Part shown: one piece after another, positions 22,618 to 29,545 of the stretch
Numbering within the stretch: position 1 is the stretch's first letter
How the letters are laid out: each line of letters starts with the position of its first letter
Source of the DNA: a virus
Strand: one strand, 5' to 3'
DNA: 30,761 nucleotides
IMG/VR virus record: IMGVR_UViG_3300029986_000928
Coordinates: 1-30,761 of that record
Made by a program: the position numbers and the translations under genes
Notes under the pieces: generated by a model
Database searches by the model: none
The model's input: only the letters and a program-made list of their open reading frames with translations
Told to the model about the DNA's origin: nothing

Positions 22618-23829
22618 TTAAAACGGTATTTTTTGTTGTTCAATCATATTAAATACTTGATCCCAGGCTGCAATGAGGCAGCCATCAATAAAGCTTTGAT
22701 CATAGTTTTCAAGCGGCGTTCCAACCGGATAATATCCCTTACTGGATACCGCTTCCTGGATCTCTTGAACCGTCACATTATTACGTTTCATAAGATCAGC
22801 AAGCTTAGGCGGTACACCGCTTAAATCATTTTGTGCCGGTGGTTGAGGTTTCGGACCTGTGGTTGGTTGTATCGGCGCAGGTTCTTTTTGTTTTTTGATG
22901 CCTGCTTCATATTCTTCCTTACTGATTTCATGTGACATGCCGTCACCATCCATTAAAGGCTCCCCTTTTTTCAAAATCCAATACGCATCTGATTCGGGGT
23001 GGTACATATACATGTCATGATCCGCTATATTTTTATCTTGCACTGATTTCGGTGTTTCAGCTTTATTTTCCACTTTCACCGGCACAGGTGTCGCTTGCTG
23101 CATGGATTTATCATTTGGAATGCAATACGCGATGGATGCATAATCAAACGCTAATTCTGTTGCAAGATCGTGCCGGTTCTTTGCATCCCAGCAAGGATGA
23201 TGCTGGGAATGCATAACACGCGTGCCGCCTTGCGCTTTTTTCTTTTTGTCGACCTCAACTACATATTGCTTATAATTTGCGAAAAGTACCATATCGGCCC
23301 ATTCTTTTACCAGTGCCGATGTTTGGGAACCGGTCTTGTTCCCCAGTTTCAATTCATATCGATCATAACTGCCACATTCATCCGGCAATTCAAATTTACG
23401 AATGCTCGAATGTGCCGTAAGTACAATATTGATACCCACATCTGTTACATCACTTAAAAGATTAAGCAGCTTGCCAAACTCTTCTTTTACGAAAATATAT
23501 CCTTTCCCATAGCCAAAATCCTCAATACCTTTTTTATCATAGATAGAGCAAACATGCGCCACACAAAGCTGTTCAGCCCAATCAATTGTGTCGATAATAA
23601 GTGTCTTGCAGCAACCAGGCGTTTTTTTCACTTCCTGAATAGTTTGCATCATCATAGTCCAGCTGCTCGGTTTTGGTACCCGAGCAACATCCATTAAATT
23701 TGTACTTCCTTCCGTATCGATAAATAGTGGCTCCGGAAACGAAGCGGCAAAGGTTGATTTACCGATGCCTTCCGGACCGTATACCACAACTTTTTGCGCT
23801 TTAAAAACTGGACCTCTAATAATTTCCAT
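22618..23829 (-). CDS. Sak4/AAA_24-type RecA-like recombinase ATPase
   Basis: 403 residues. Walker A GPEGIGKST (18-26), FIDTEGS (36-42), Walker B TLIIDTIDW (76-84) and VLTAHSSIRKF are the pattern of AAA_24 (PF13479) phage ATPases, including Sak4 single-strand annealing recombinases. The C-terminal 130 residues (Pro/Gln-rich, about 255-403) are an extension that is less conserved. With the SMC-like ATPase, DUF669 and RusA it forms the phage recombination module. AGGAGAG precedes the ATG. Confidence 0.9.
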   Translation of the reverse strand: MEIIRGPVFKAQKVVVYGPEGIGKSTFAASFPEPLFIDTEGSTNLMDVARVPKPSSWTMMMQTIQEVKKTPGCCKTLIIDTIDWAEQLCVAHVCSIYDKKGIEDFGYGKGYIFVKEEFGKLLNLLSDVTDVGINIVLTAHSSIRKFELPDECGSYDRYELKLGNKTGSQTSALVKEWADMVLFANYKQYVVEVDKKKKAQGGTRVMHSQHHPCWDAKNRHDLATELAFDYASIAYCIPNDKSMQQATPVPVKVENKAETPKSVQDKNIADHDMYMYHPESDAYWILKKGEPLMDGDGMSHEISKEEYEAGIKKQKEPAPIQPTTGPKPQPPAQNDLSGVPPKLADLMKRNNVTVQEIQEAVSSKGYYPVGTPLENYDQSFIDGCLIAAWDQVFNMIEQQKIPF

Positions 23830-23841
23830 AATGAATCTCTC

Positions 23842-24033
23842 CTACTCTTCTACTTTTGTATGCGCTAAAGCGAATTCAATAAGTTGACAGGCTATTTTAC
23901 TTAATGGTTGATTGGCTTGTGTCGCAATTTCTTTTACTTTTGTATGAAGATCAACCGTAATTTTTAAAGGAAGCATATATTCTGTATTGCCAGCACTCCA
24001 TTTTTTTATAAGCAAACTATTTTCTTTATCCAT
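23842..24033 (-). CDS. Small RHH-like protein
   Basis: 63 residues. MLPLKITVDLHTKVKEIATQ followed by LSKIACQLIEFALAHTKVE matches a ribbon-helix-helix layout: one strand, then two helices, as in CopG/Arc-type DNA-binding proteins. It starts at ATG 24033 in a TGATG overlap with the SMC-like gene stop (AGAGGG upstream), so it is coupled to that gene. It may bind DNA or regulate the early operon. Assignment is from pattern only. Confidence 0.7.
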   Translation of the reverse strand: MDKENSLLIKKWSAGNTEYMLPLKITVDLHTKVKEIATQANQPLSKIACQLIEFALAHTKVEE

Positions 24034-25334
24034 CAAAATTTACCCTCTTCCCATATTTTTTTACTAGCAGGTACCACTGTTTCAAGCGGCATTTCTTCGC
24101 CTTTGATATAACCATCCTCAATAATAATGCTGCACTCATCGGACGTACTGACTCTGGTAGCAATAGCCTGCAAACCTTCTGCTTCAAGCCATGTACCAAA
24201 TTCCTGCAGCGTTTCAATATCCATCTGCTCAAGTTTATCCATAAGAACAAAACCGCACTCTGGATTCAGCTTACGAATAATCGCCGTAGCAACTTTAAGT
24301 TGTTCGCTGGCACTCATGTTGTCCCATTTATAACCTTTATAAGTAAGTTCCCCTTTATCTACCGATAAATCTGGCAATGGAAGATCGGCGTTATTCAAAA
24401 GAGCTGTGCGCTGTTTACGAATATCCGTAATTTCCTGTGTAATGCTATCCACCTGCTTAGAATATTCGTCGGCATCCATTTCCGCCTTTTCTCGGTCCAT
24501 ATTGGCACGAATTTTCATATTGAGCATATCGATATCATTAATATTTTTTTCAAGTTCCGTTGTATTTTCATCATGAAGATCCAACGCTGATTTTTGAGCA
24601 ATCACTAGATCTGCAGACACTTTTGCGTGTTCTTCTTTTTTAATAAGCAAGGCTTCTTCCATACGAATTACTTCTTGCTGTAAAATCACGGCTCGCTGTT
24701 TTAAAATATCAACCGACTGCCGTTTACGAGCATTCTCTCCATTTCTAGCAAGAATGTCCTGTTGCTTCCGGATCAATTCGGCTGCCGATACTGGCTCTTT
24801 CGGAACATCTGGGTGCATAACCAGCTCGGCTGCATATTTCTTTTTCTGATCGGCAATGCGTCCAATTTCAGTACGGCGATTATAAAGCTGTTGTTCTTTG
24901 AGATCAAGTGCACCCAGTTTGTCACCGACACCGATAATCTGTAATAAGGAATCCCCTTTTTCTTTATTGGATGCCTGCATAAACTTTGGCAGGTTCAGCG
25001 CCAGCTGTTCGACAAGTTCATCCAAAAGCCGCTGCCCACTTTTATTCCCTTTCGAATCGATTACTTTCAAATCACTATTTTTCCCCTTACGCTCTACAAT
25101 CAAACCATTCGAAAGTTCAATATGAAGATGTGGTGGAGTCATAGAGCCATTACGCTGCGCCTGCGACGGCTGAAATTTATTACCGCCAAGTACCCAGGCA
25201 ATCGCATCAAGAACTGAGGTTTTACCCTGCCCGTTTTTACCACCAATAATAGTCAAACCATTTTGAGAAGGCTCCATCCTTACTGCCTTTACGCGCTTTA
25301 CATTTTCTATCTCAAGATTATTAATCTTAATCAT
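24033..25334 (-). CDS. SMC/RecF-like AAA ATPase
   Basis: About 433 residues. Walker A GGKNGQGKTS lies near residue 32-41 (AxxGxNGxGKTSVLDAI), followed by a coiled coil of about 170 residues with many Glu/Lys/Gln (about 150-320), the ABC-type signature MSASEQLK and Walker B GFVLMDKLEQMD. The final 'IIIEDGYIKG' is typical for these phage ATPases. Such proteins act with recombinases of the Sak4 type in end processing. The catalytic Glu after Walker B is replaced by Lys (MDKLEQMD), though the Glu two residues later may do the job. ATG 25334 has AGGAGG seven bases upstream; a TTG six bases earlier is in frame. Confidence 0.87.
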   Translation of the reverse strand: MIKINNLEIENVKRVKAVRMEPSQNGLTIIGGKNGQGKTSVLDAIAWVLGGNKFQPSQAQRNGSMTPPHLHIELSNGLIVERKGKNSDLKVIDSKGNKSGQRLLDELVEQLALNLPKFMQASNKEKGDSLLQIIGVGDKLGALDLKEQQLYNRRTEIGRIADQKKKYAAELVMHPDVPKEPVSAAELIRKQQDILARNGENARKRQSVDILKQRAVILQQEVIRMEEALLIKKEEHAKVSADLVIAQKSALDLHDENTTELEKNINDIDMLNMKIRANMDREKAEMDADEYSKQVDSITQEITDIRKQRTALLNNADLPLPDLSVDKGELTYKGYKWDNMSASEQLKVATAIIRKLNPECGFVLMDKLEQMDIETLQEFGTWLEAEGLQAIATRVSTSDECSIIIEDGYIKGEEMPLETVVPASKKIWEEGKF

Positions 25335-25364
25335 TTCCAAGCCTCCTGTAATATGTTATAATTC

Positions 25365-25676
25365 CTAATAGATATTTTTACTTACCCCGAGATCCGCATT
25401 GGTTGCCGCCGATGCGGATTTTTCTATGAGTTCTTCCATCAAATGAATATCTTCTATATTCAGGCTAATCGCATTCATGATCATAGATGGCGGCTCCGAG
25501 GCTCTTTCGTTAGCCACACAAAAATCGGATGTAATTTTACTACGTGCGATAACTCTGCACCAAAGCTTTTTTCCACCGCTGATCTTTACGATCGTGTAAT
25601 CACTTGGCTGCGCAAAATATATACGTAGCCCTCTAAACTTGTCTGGAATATCATCGACTGTTAATTTTTCTGACAA
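25365..25676 (-). CDS. Early phage protein, unknown function
   Basis: 103 residues from TTG 25676, chosen because GGGGAGGTG stands at the right distance; a GTG at 25685 in the same frame overlaps that site. IPDKFRGLRIYFAQPSDYTIV and RVIARSKITSDFCVANERAS are the recognisable solid parts; no family known to me. It directly precedes the SMC-like gene. Confidence 0.65.
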   Translation of the reverse strand: MSEKLTVDDIPDKFRGLRIYFAQPSDYTIVKISGGKKLWCRVIARSKITSDFCVANERASEPPSMIMNAISLNIEDIHLMEELIEKSASAATNADLGVSKNIY

Positions 25677-25691
25677 ACTGCTCACCTCCCC

Positions 25692-25868
25692 TCAATGATG
25701 AAATTTTGTTGCCAATGCTTTTACCCTTTTCATGTTGGCTGATTCAATTGGAATACACAGCCGATCATCTCGGCATACTGGAACCAGCTGATCGCGGACA
25801 AACAACATAACATAGCTTTCTTCTGACTTAAATCTACGCCCGCATTGGAAACAATATGTTTTCGTCAT
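25692..25868 (-). CDS. 58-aa cysteine-rich protein
   Basis: 58 residues. YCFQCGRRF (Cys6, Cys9) and VCRDDRLC (Cys32, Cys38) could form a small zinc site. The C-terminus is basic. The ATG at 25868 shares an ATGA with the stop of the 28-aa membrane peptide, so the two are translationally coupled, which is the main evidence for both. Short phage zinc-finger proteins often act as transcription or anti-host factors, but nothing here tells which. Confidence 0.7.
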   Translation of the reverse strand: MTKTYCFQCGRRFKSEESYVMLFVRDQLVPVCRDDRLCIPIESANMKRVKALATKFHH

Positions 25869-25951
25869 CGAAACATCACAAGCCCTAAAATAACGCCAAT
25901 GATAAATACAACCAGGTAACCTCTTGGCATTAAAATGTTAAACCGTCTCAT
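25865..25951 (-). CDS. 28-aa single-helix membrane peptide
   Basis: A 28-residue frame: basic start MRRFNILMPRG, then a 16-residue hydrophobic helix YLVVFIIGVILGLVMF and a final Arg. It has ATGA overlaps on both sides, with the LysM lipoprotein stop (25951-25948) and with the 58-aa gene start (25868-25865), and GGATGAGGC just upstream. Both the sequence type and the overlaps argue that it is translated. The arrangement resembles tiny membrane partners of phage lipoproteins. Confidence 0.6.
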   Translation of the reverse strand: MRRFNILMPRGYLVVFIIGVILGLVMFR

Positions 25952-26262
25952 GCCTCATCCACCTTTACCCAATAATTAATACGCAGTTCATCACCAGGAT
26001 AAATCCCACATTCACTCGATCGATCCAAAAGCCAAGGATTCAGTTCTTTGATTCCAGATTGAAATTCCAAAATGTACCGTCGCCCGCCAGTATTTTTCTG
26101 TAAAAACTCTTCGGAAATGCTCCAAAGCGAGTCACCTTTCTGAACCGTGTACGTATCCTCTACAAGTTGTTGCCGGCTAGAGCAAGCGCCTGTCGAAAAT
26201 GTGACAATAGCTGTCAGTGCTACACCTAATAAAATTTTTTGGGATATGGTTTTTAAATTCAT
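25948..26262 (-). CDS. LysM-domain lipoprotein
   Basis: 104 residues. N-terminal signal MNLKTISQKILLGVALTAIVTF followed by STGAC, a lipobox with Thr at -3 (less usual) and Cys27 as the likely lipidated residue. Residues about 37-96 are a LysM domain: TYTVQKGDSLWSISEEF and IYPGDELRI, with a longer than usual middle (TGGRRYILEFQSGIKELNPW). It would sit on the outer face of the membrane and bind peptidoglycan. In tailed phages LysM proteins are usually tail or lysis components; here the gene lies in the early block next to the excisionase-like gene. AGAGGATGG precedes the ATG. Superinfection exclusion is one possible role, by analogy with known phage lipoproteins. Confidence 0.85.
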   Translation of the reverse strand: MNLKTISQKILLGVALTAIVTFSTGACSSRQQLVEDTYTVQKGDSLWSISEEFLQKNTGGRRYILEFQSGIKELNPWLLDRSSECGIYPGDELRINYWVKVDEA

Positions 26263-26275
26263 TCATACCATCCTC

Positions 26276-26566
26276 TCACTCAACTTTTTTAAGAAGTCTA
26301 ATGCTATCGGGTTTTCTGCCGCATGCTTTTTTCTTGCGTGGCGGCTGAATTTGTATAGGTACTGGCATTCGTGCAGCGATATCCGCTACATGCAACCCTG
26401 CAAATTGTCTCAATGCTTCAATACCATCTCGAATTGATATTCTTACGCCTCGTTTGCCAGTTGGAATATGTGGTATTTGGCCTTGTCTGACCATATTTCT
26501 AATTAACCTCTCTGGCAAACCAACACGTTTTGCAAACTTAGCTGGTACTTCAAACTCGGTTTCCAT
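26276..26566 (-). CDS. xis: Excisionase-like HTH protein
   Basis: 96 residues from the ATG at 26566 (AAAAGAGGTAAGGA stands before it); the frame continues 19 codons upstream to 26623 without a ribosome site. FEVPAKFAKRVGLPERLIRN then MVRQGQIPHIPTGKRGVRISI matches a winged/MerR-like HTH of the excisionase type (HTH_17), with the wing 'HIPTGKRGVRI'. The C-terminal part is basic and Pro-rich. It could aid integrase in excision or control the early promoter. The first half of the early operon lies directly downstream. Confidence 0.7.
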   Translation of the reverse strand: METEFEVPAKFAKRVGLPERLIRNMVRQGQIPHIPTGKRGVRISIRDGIEALRQFAGLHVADIAARMPVPIQIQPPRKKKACGRKPDSIRLLKKVE

Positions 26567-26636
26567 TTCCTTACCTCTTTTCGTAGGTTTTTTATCATCC
26601 ATGTCGAGTATTGGATATTCCATTTCATGCGAATTG

Positions 26637-26792
26637 CTATTTCTCGAAAGTAAAATTAAGATATATTGAAAGCGTATAGTTCCTGCTATACTCTTTCTCT
26701 ATTTTTGACACCAACGTTTTTACATCTTCAAATGTTGCATCACCGTTTCCAATGACAATGCTTACCGTCGTTATCATTTGAGGTTTATCCAT
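26637..26792 (-). CDS. 51-aa early protein
   Basis: 51 residues with a compact alpha/beta look: MITTVSIVIGNGDATFEDVK, LVSKIEKEYSRNYTLSIYLNF. AAAGGGGG at a good distance before the ATG (26792) is one of the best ribosome sites in the region. No family recognised. It is in the leftward operon between the Cro-like region and the excisionase-like gene and diverges from the 59-aa plus-strand gene. Confidence 0.65.
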   Translation of the reverse strand: MDKPQMITTVSIVIGNGDATFEDVKTLVSKIEKEYSRNYTLSIYLNFTFEK

Positions 26793-26887
26793 CTCACTCG
26801 CCCCCTTTCATACTAAAGTTCTTTTAATTTTCAAAAGGTAATTTTATTCCTCCTATCGAATGTGATTATTGGAAGGAGGTGGATGAT

Positions 26888-27067
26888 GTGCCTTATTTAG
26901 ATGAGAAAAAAGTTCATGACCTTGCAATCATTTGGACGCAAACAAAATGGCAAGATTATTTAAAAACAATTTCTTCTAATGAAAAGATTGATGAAGGACA
27001 TTTAATGAAAGAACTCTTTAGCATTTATAAAGATGCTTTCGATTATTTTTCAAATTTTGGAGAATAA
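26888..27067 (+). CDS. Small acidic protein, unknown function (rightward)
   Basis: 59 residues from GTG 26888, chosen because AAGGAGG (26873-26879) lies 8 bases upstream; the in-frame GTG at 26879 overlaps that site. PYLDEKKVHDLAIIWTQTKW and KELFSIYKDAFDYFSNF suggest a helical protein. It is the only rightward gene in the early block and its last 25 bp overlap the end of the leftward 62-aa gene. I recognise no family. Confidence 0.6.
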   Translation: MPYLDEKKVHDLAIIWTQTKWQDYLKTISSNEKIDEGHLMKELFSIYKDAFDYFSNFGE

Positions 27068-27231
27068 TCTGGTAAAACAACACTATAATGAGTAACACTT
27101 TGAGCTACCATTTCAGCAGTTGAAATAATTTGAGCAGTGTTAAAACCTTCATCTCTTAACATGCAGATGATTTTTGATACTGCTTTTTTCTTTTGTTCTT
27201 CACGTTTTTTAAATTCTTCGTATGATAACAT
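27043..27231 (-). CDS. Small helical protein, unknown function
   Basis: 62 residues from ATG 27231, preceded by GGGGAGAAAGG; an ATG six codons upstream (27249) is weaker. YEEFKKREEQKKKAVSKIIC forms a charged helix followed by MLRDEGFNTAQIISTAEMVAQ, a possible helix-turn-helix-like unit. It lies downstream of the Cro-like gene and ends tail-to-tail over the rightward 59-aa gene. Confidence 0.6.
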   Translation of the reverse strand: MLSYEEFKKREEQKKKAVSKIICMLRDEGFNTAQIISTAEMVAQSVTHYSVVLPDYSPKFEK

Positions 27232-27322
27232 ACCTTTCTCCCCTCTCATGCGGATTTGCTTTTAAATTGAATTGCAAGCTAACCACCACGACTCTCTACT
27301 TTTCAGCATTTTGTGTTGAAAC

Positions 27323-27592
27323 TTACATGGTGGTTCCTTGAAATGTTTTTTTTACTGGTTCAATTAATTTGTTGTTTCTTATTAAACGAATAAACTCGTT
27401 TTTATTGCCAAAAAAAATATTATTGGGCGATACTCCATATATAATTGGTATTTTTTCTATTACATCATAAGGCATTTTTGCACTATTATTTTCCCATCTA
27501 GCAAGTGTTTGATAATGAACTCCAAATAATTTACAAGCTTCTAATTGGCTATAGCCTGCATTTATCCGCGCTGCCTCTAAGGTTATTTGCAT
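27323..27592 (-). CDS. Cro-like XRE-family regulator
   Basis: 89 residues. Residues about 4-55 are an XRE HTH: TLEAARINAGYSQLEACKLF, GVHYQTLARWENN, typical helix 2-turn-helix 3 with the 'ARWE' end. It is the first leftward gene and is divergent from the CI-like repressor. GGGGGTGAAAAA precedes the ATG. Its coding sequence contains one copy of the same 18-bp operator found in the promoter region (27384-27401). Role by position: it represses the CI promoter and starts lytic growth. Confidence 0.88.
   Translation of the reverse strand: MQITLEAARINAGYSQLEACKLFGVHYQTLARWENNSAKMPYDVIEKIPIIYGVSPNNIFFGNKNEFIRLIRNNKLIEPVKKTFQGTTM
27384..27401. promoter_or_regulatory. Operator O4 inside the Cro-like gene
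   Basis: AAACGAATAAACTCGTTT here is the exact reverse complement of operator O1 at 27623-27640. It lies about 239 bp from O1, centre to centre, within codons for the C-terminal half of the Cro-like protein. Eighteen identical bases are unlikely by chance, and the site could allow repressor-mediated looping or roadblock. Confidence 0.7.
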
Positions 27593-27617
27593 TTTTTCAC
27601 CCCCTTAGCATGTTTTT

Positions 27618-27646
27618 AGTATAAACGAGTTTATTCGTTTAGTCAA
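27618..27646 (-). promoter_or_regulatory. Leftward lytic promoter with operator O1
   Basis: Minus strand: TTGACT (27646-27641), 17-bp spacer, TATACT (27623-27618). The spacer plus the first -10 base is exactly the 18-bp operator O1 (27623-27640), so repressor binding would block RNA polymerase. It drives the Cro-like gene and the early operon. Confidence 0.85.
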
Positions 27647-27663
27647 TATATTTTATAAATTAA

Positions 27664-27681
27664 AAACGAAAAAAATCGTTA
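27664..27681. promoter_or_regulatory. Operator O2 between the divergent promoters
   Basis: AAACGAAAAAAATCGTTA has the same AAACGN-N6-TCGTTN plan as O1 and O3. Its centre is 41 bp from O1 and 42 bp from O3, about four helical turns each, so all three sites lie on the same face of the DNA. Confidence 0.75.
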
Positions 27682-27698
27682 TTTATTTCATTTTATAC

Positions 27699-27727
27699 TT
27701 GCTTTAAACGTTTTTATTCGTTATAAT
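27699..27727 (+). promoter_or_regulatory. Rightward repressor promoter with operator O3
   Basis: TTGCTT (27699-27704), 17 bp, TATAAT (27722-27727), with operator O3, AAACGTTTTTATTCGTTA (27706-27723), in the spacer. It drives the CI-like gene at 27759, whose ATG has AGGAGG upstream. Repressor or Cro-like protein at O3 would shut this promoter. Confidence 0.85.
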
Positions 27728-27758
27728 TTACACATGAAACTAAGTAGGAGGGCTGGAA

Positions 27759-28238
27759 ATGCCAAGAAACCAGTTATCTAAATTTGATAGAGAGTTGCGC
27801 TCAACAATCTCAGCTAATTTGAAAAAGTACACCTCTCATTTAACGCAGGGGCAATTGTCTGCTATGACAGGAATACCAGCATCAACTTTATCAGGTTATT
27901 TTGCAATGAGATCAACACCTAATGCAGGAAACTTACAAAAAATTGTTGATTCTCTAAACATAAACAAGTCTGATATTGACCCTCGTTTTGCAGAAAAATT
28001 GAATACGCTCAATAAACATTCCAATAAGTCTCTTCCAACACTCACACCTAAAGATGAAAATCAAATTGCGAAAGATCTTGAAAACATGATAAATGCCCTC
28101 GATGGAGCTGCAGCGATGGGTGAACCCGAAGACGCTGAAGATATGGCTATGATCAAAGCTTCCCTTGAAACTGCAATGCGTTTATCCAAACGTATTGCAA
28201 AGAAAAAATTCACGCCTAAAAAATATCGTGATGAGTAA
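27759..28238 (+). CDS. CI-like phage repressor (XRE family)
   Basis: 159 residues. Residues about 15-65 are an HTH of the XRE type: LTQGQLSAMTGIPASTLSGYFAM, SDSTPNAGNLQKI-like end (RSTPNAGNLQKIVDSLNI). The C-terminal half is acidic and helical, not a LexA/CI peptidase domain, so induction must come through the ImmA-like protease encoded next (ImmR/ImmA logic) rather than by RecA-stimulated self-cleavage. It probably binds O1-O4. AGGAGGGC precedes the ATG. Confidence 0.87.
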   Translation: MPRNQLSKFDRELRSTISANLKKYTSHLTQGQLSAMTGIPASTLSGYFAMRSTPNAGNLQKIVDSLNINKSDIDPRFAEKLNTLNKHSNKSLPTLTPKDENQIAKDLENMINALDGAAAMGEPEDAEDMAMIKASLETAMRLSKRIAKKKFTPKKYRDE

Positions 28239-28268
28239 GCATTTTATATAACAAGGATGGTAGTACTC

Positions 28269-28721
28269 ATGGATGTAAAAAAAATTGCGACTGATTTAAT
28301 CGCAAAACACAAAACAAACGACCCTTTTACGATCGCCGACCTACGTGGCATTAACGTTTTGGACTGCCCCATGAAGTCGACGCTTGGTTATTACACAAAA
28401 TATAAACGTGTCCAAAACATCATTTTAAATAGCAATATACCGGAAGCACTTCGTAGTTTTGTCTGTGCACATGAACTTGGTCATGCAATATGCCATTCGG
28501 ATTTAAATACAAAATGGTTAAAAGAAAATACTTTGTTTTCTGTTGAAAAAATTGAAGTCCAAGCCAGCACTTTTGCTATTGAGCTTTTATTACCCGATAA
28601 AATTCTTTTAGAAAGTGCTGATTGTTCCATCTATACAATTGCAAAAGAGATTGGTATTCCAAAAGATCTTGTCTATTTAAAAAATTTTGCCCGCCTATCA
28701 GAACATATGTTTCCATTTTGA
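28269..28721 (+). CDS. immA: ImmA/IrrE-family metallopeptidase (anti-repressor)
   Basis: 150 residues from ATG 28269, the start that suits AAGGATGG; an ATG at 28257 lies inside that site. AHELGHAICH (HELGH, residues about 68-72) is the zinc motif and the downstream VEKIEVQASTFAIELLLPD contains the third ligand Glu (EVQA). Members cleave their partner repressor after an SOS or cell-cell signal; here the partner is the CI-like gene 30 bp upstream. Family length fits. Confidence 0.9.
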   Translation: MDVKKIATDLIAKHKTNDPFTIADLRGINVLDCPMKSTLGYYTKYKRVQNIILNSNIPEALRSFVCAHELGHAICHSDLNTKWLKENTLFSVEKIEVQASTFAIELLLPDKILLESADCSIYTIAKEIGIPKDLVYLKNFARLSEHMFPF

Positions 28722-28746
28722 TTTTCTCGTGATATCAAAATGGAAA
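28710..28746. repeat. 13-bp perfect inverted repeat over the immA stop codon
   Basis: TTTCCATTTTGAT (28710-28722) and ATCAAAATGGAAA (28734-28746), 11 bp apart. It includes the immA stop codon. There is no T-run on either side, so it is not a classical terminator; it may protect the mRNA 3' end or be a protein-binding site. Confidence 0.45.
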
Positions 28747-28790
28747 GACTGCCCCGAAAGACAGTAGTCTATGCAAATTATTTTCTATAA

Positions 28791-28834
28791 TATTCTTTTA
28801 AGTTATTTACTTTTATATTCTTTTAAGTTATAAT
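28791..28834 (+). promoter_or_regulatory. Promoter and direct-repeat operator of the HigBA-like operon
   Basis: TTTACT (28806-28811), 17 bp, TATAAT (28829-28834). TATTCTTTTAAGTTAT occurs twice as a direct repeat, at 28791-28806 and 28816-28831, 25 bp apart, overlapping both hexamers. Such repeats fit autorepression by the HigA-type antitoxin. Confidence 0.65.
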
Positions 28835-28858
28835 TATAAATGAAAGGGGGCTATATCA

Positions 28859-29221
28859 TTGTATGAAATTCATTTTTACTGTGATTTAAACGGAAATGAA
28901 CCGGTTAAAGAATATGTAAAAAAACTCGCCAGTAAAACCGACAAGGATAGTCGTATAAAGCTTAACAAAATTCGTGACTATGTGAAAATTTTAAGTGAGC
29001 ACGGTACTAGAGCTGGCGAACCTTATATGAAACATATTGAAGGTAACATTTGGGAACTTCGCCCCCTACGCGACAGAATTTTCTTTTTTAGCTGGAATGG
29101 TAATAGTTTTATTTTGCTTCACCAATTTATGAAAAAAACGCAGAAAACCCCCAAAAAAGAAATTGAGCAAGCACAGCGTAATATGAATGACTTTTTAGAG
29201 AGGAGTTTAGATAATGAGTAA
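28859..29221 (+). CDS. higB: HigB/RelE-type toxin (Gp49-like family)
   Basis: 120 residues. [22 protein letters not shown], then [25 protein letters not shown] and [22 protein letters not shown] are the signature of the phage Gp49-like (PF05973) RelE-superfamily toxins: 'ELRPxRDRIFF' and 'HxFxKKTxKTPxxEIxxA'. It is expected to cut mRNA at the ribosome. The start is a TTG at 28859 with AAGGGGG 8 bp upstream. Toxin-first order and an 8-bp overlap with the antitoxin gene are usual for HigBA. Confidence 0.92.
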   Translation: MYEIHFYCDLNGNEPVKEYVKKLASKTDKDSRIKLNKIRDYVKILSEHGTRAGEPYMKHIEGNIWELRPLRDRIFFFSWNGNSFILLHQFMKKTQKTPKKEIEQAQRNMNDFLERSLDNE

Positions 29222-29507
29222 AAATAAGATTACCCCGTTAGGCGAGAATTGGGATGACTTTGAAAAAACAATTTTCACGCCAGAAGAAATTGCCGCAAGT
29301 AATTTAAGAGTTGCTCTTGTTTCCGAGATTATAAACGCTCGCCAAGAACGCGGTATGACACAAAAACAATTAGAGGCAACCAGCGGTGTAAGACAACCTA
29401 TTATAGCACGATTAGAAAAGGGCTCTACTGACCCTCAACTTTCCACTTTGCTTAAAGTTCTGGCTGCTTTTGGTAAAACTCTTGCTATTGTTCCTTTACG
29501 AAAATAA
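29214..29507 (+). CDS. higA: HigA-type antitoxin (XRE family)
   Basis: 97 residues. Residues about 33-85 are an [66 protein letters not shown], a pattern typical of HigA antitoxins. It neutralises the toxin and probably represses the operon through the direct repeats. Overlaps the toxin gene by 8 bp; GAGAGGAG lies in front of the ATG. It is on the prophage border next to the integrase, so it may stabilise the prophage or act in phage exclusion. Confidence 0.92.
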   Translation: MSKNKITPLGENWDDFEKTIFTPEEIAASNLRVALVSEIINARQERGMTQKQLEATSGVRQPIIARLEKGSTDPQLSTLLKVLAAFGKTLAIVPLRK

Positions 29508-29545
29508 AAAAAAGACCGTCTAGCATTACGAGTGCTAAACGGTCT
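29501..29545 (-). terminator. Strong leftward terminator between higA and integrase
   Basis: On the minus strand ACGGTCT-type stem: AGACCGT (29513-29519) and TAGCA (29521-29525) pair with TGCTA (29533-29537) and ACGGTCT (29539-29545), one C-A mismatch, 7-nt loop, then on the minus strand TTTTTTTTATTTT (29512-29501 region). The U-run is only on the left, so it stops transcription coming from the integrase side, and not the rightward HigBA transcript. Confidence 0.75.

Noticed and set aside
27281-27335. AACCACCA/TGGTGGTT inverted repeat at the end of the Cro-like gene
   Set aside because: Eight bases with a 39-nt loop and no T-run; too weak to call a terminator or operator.
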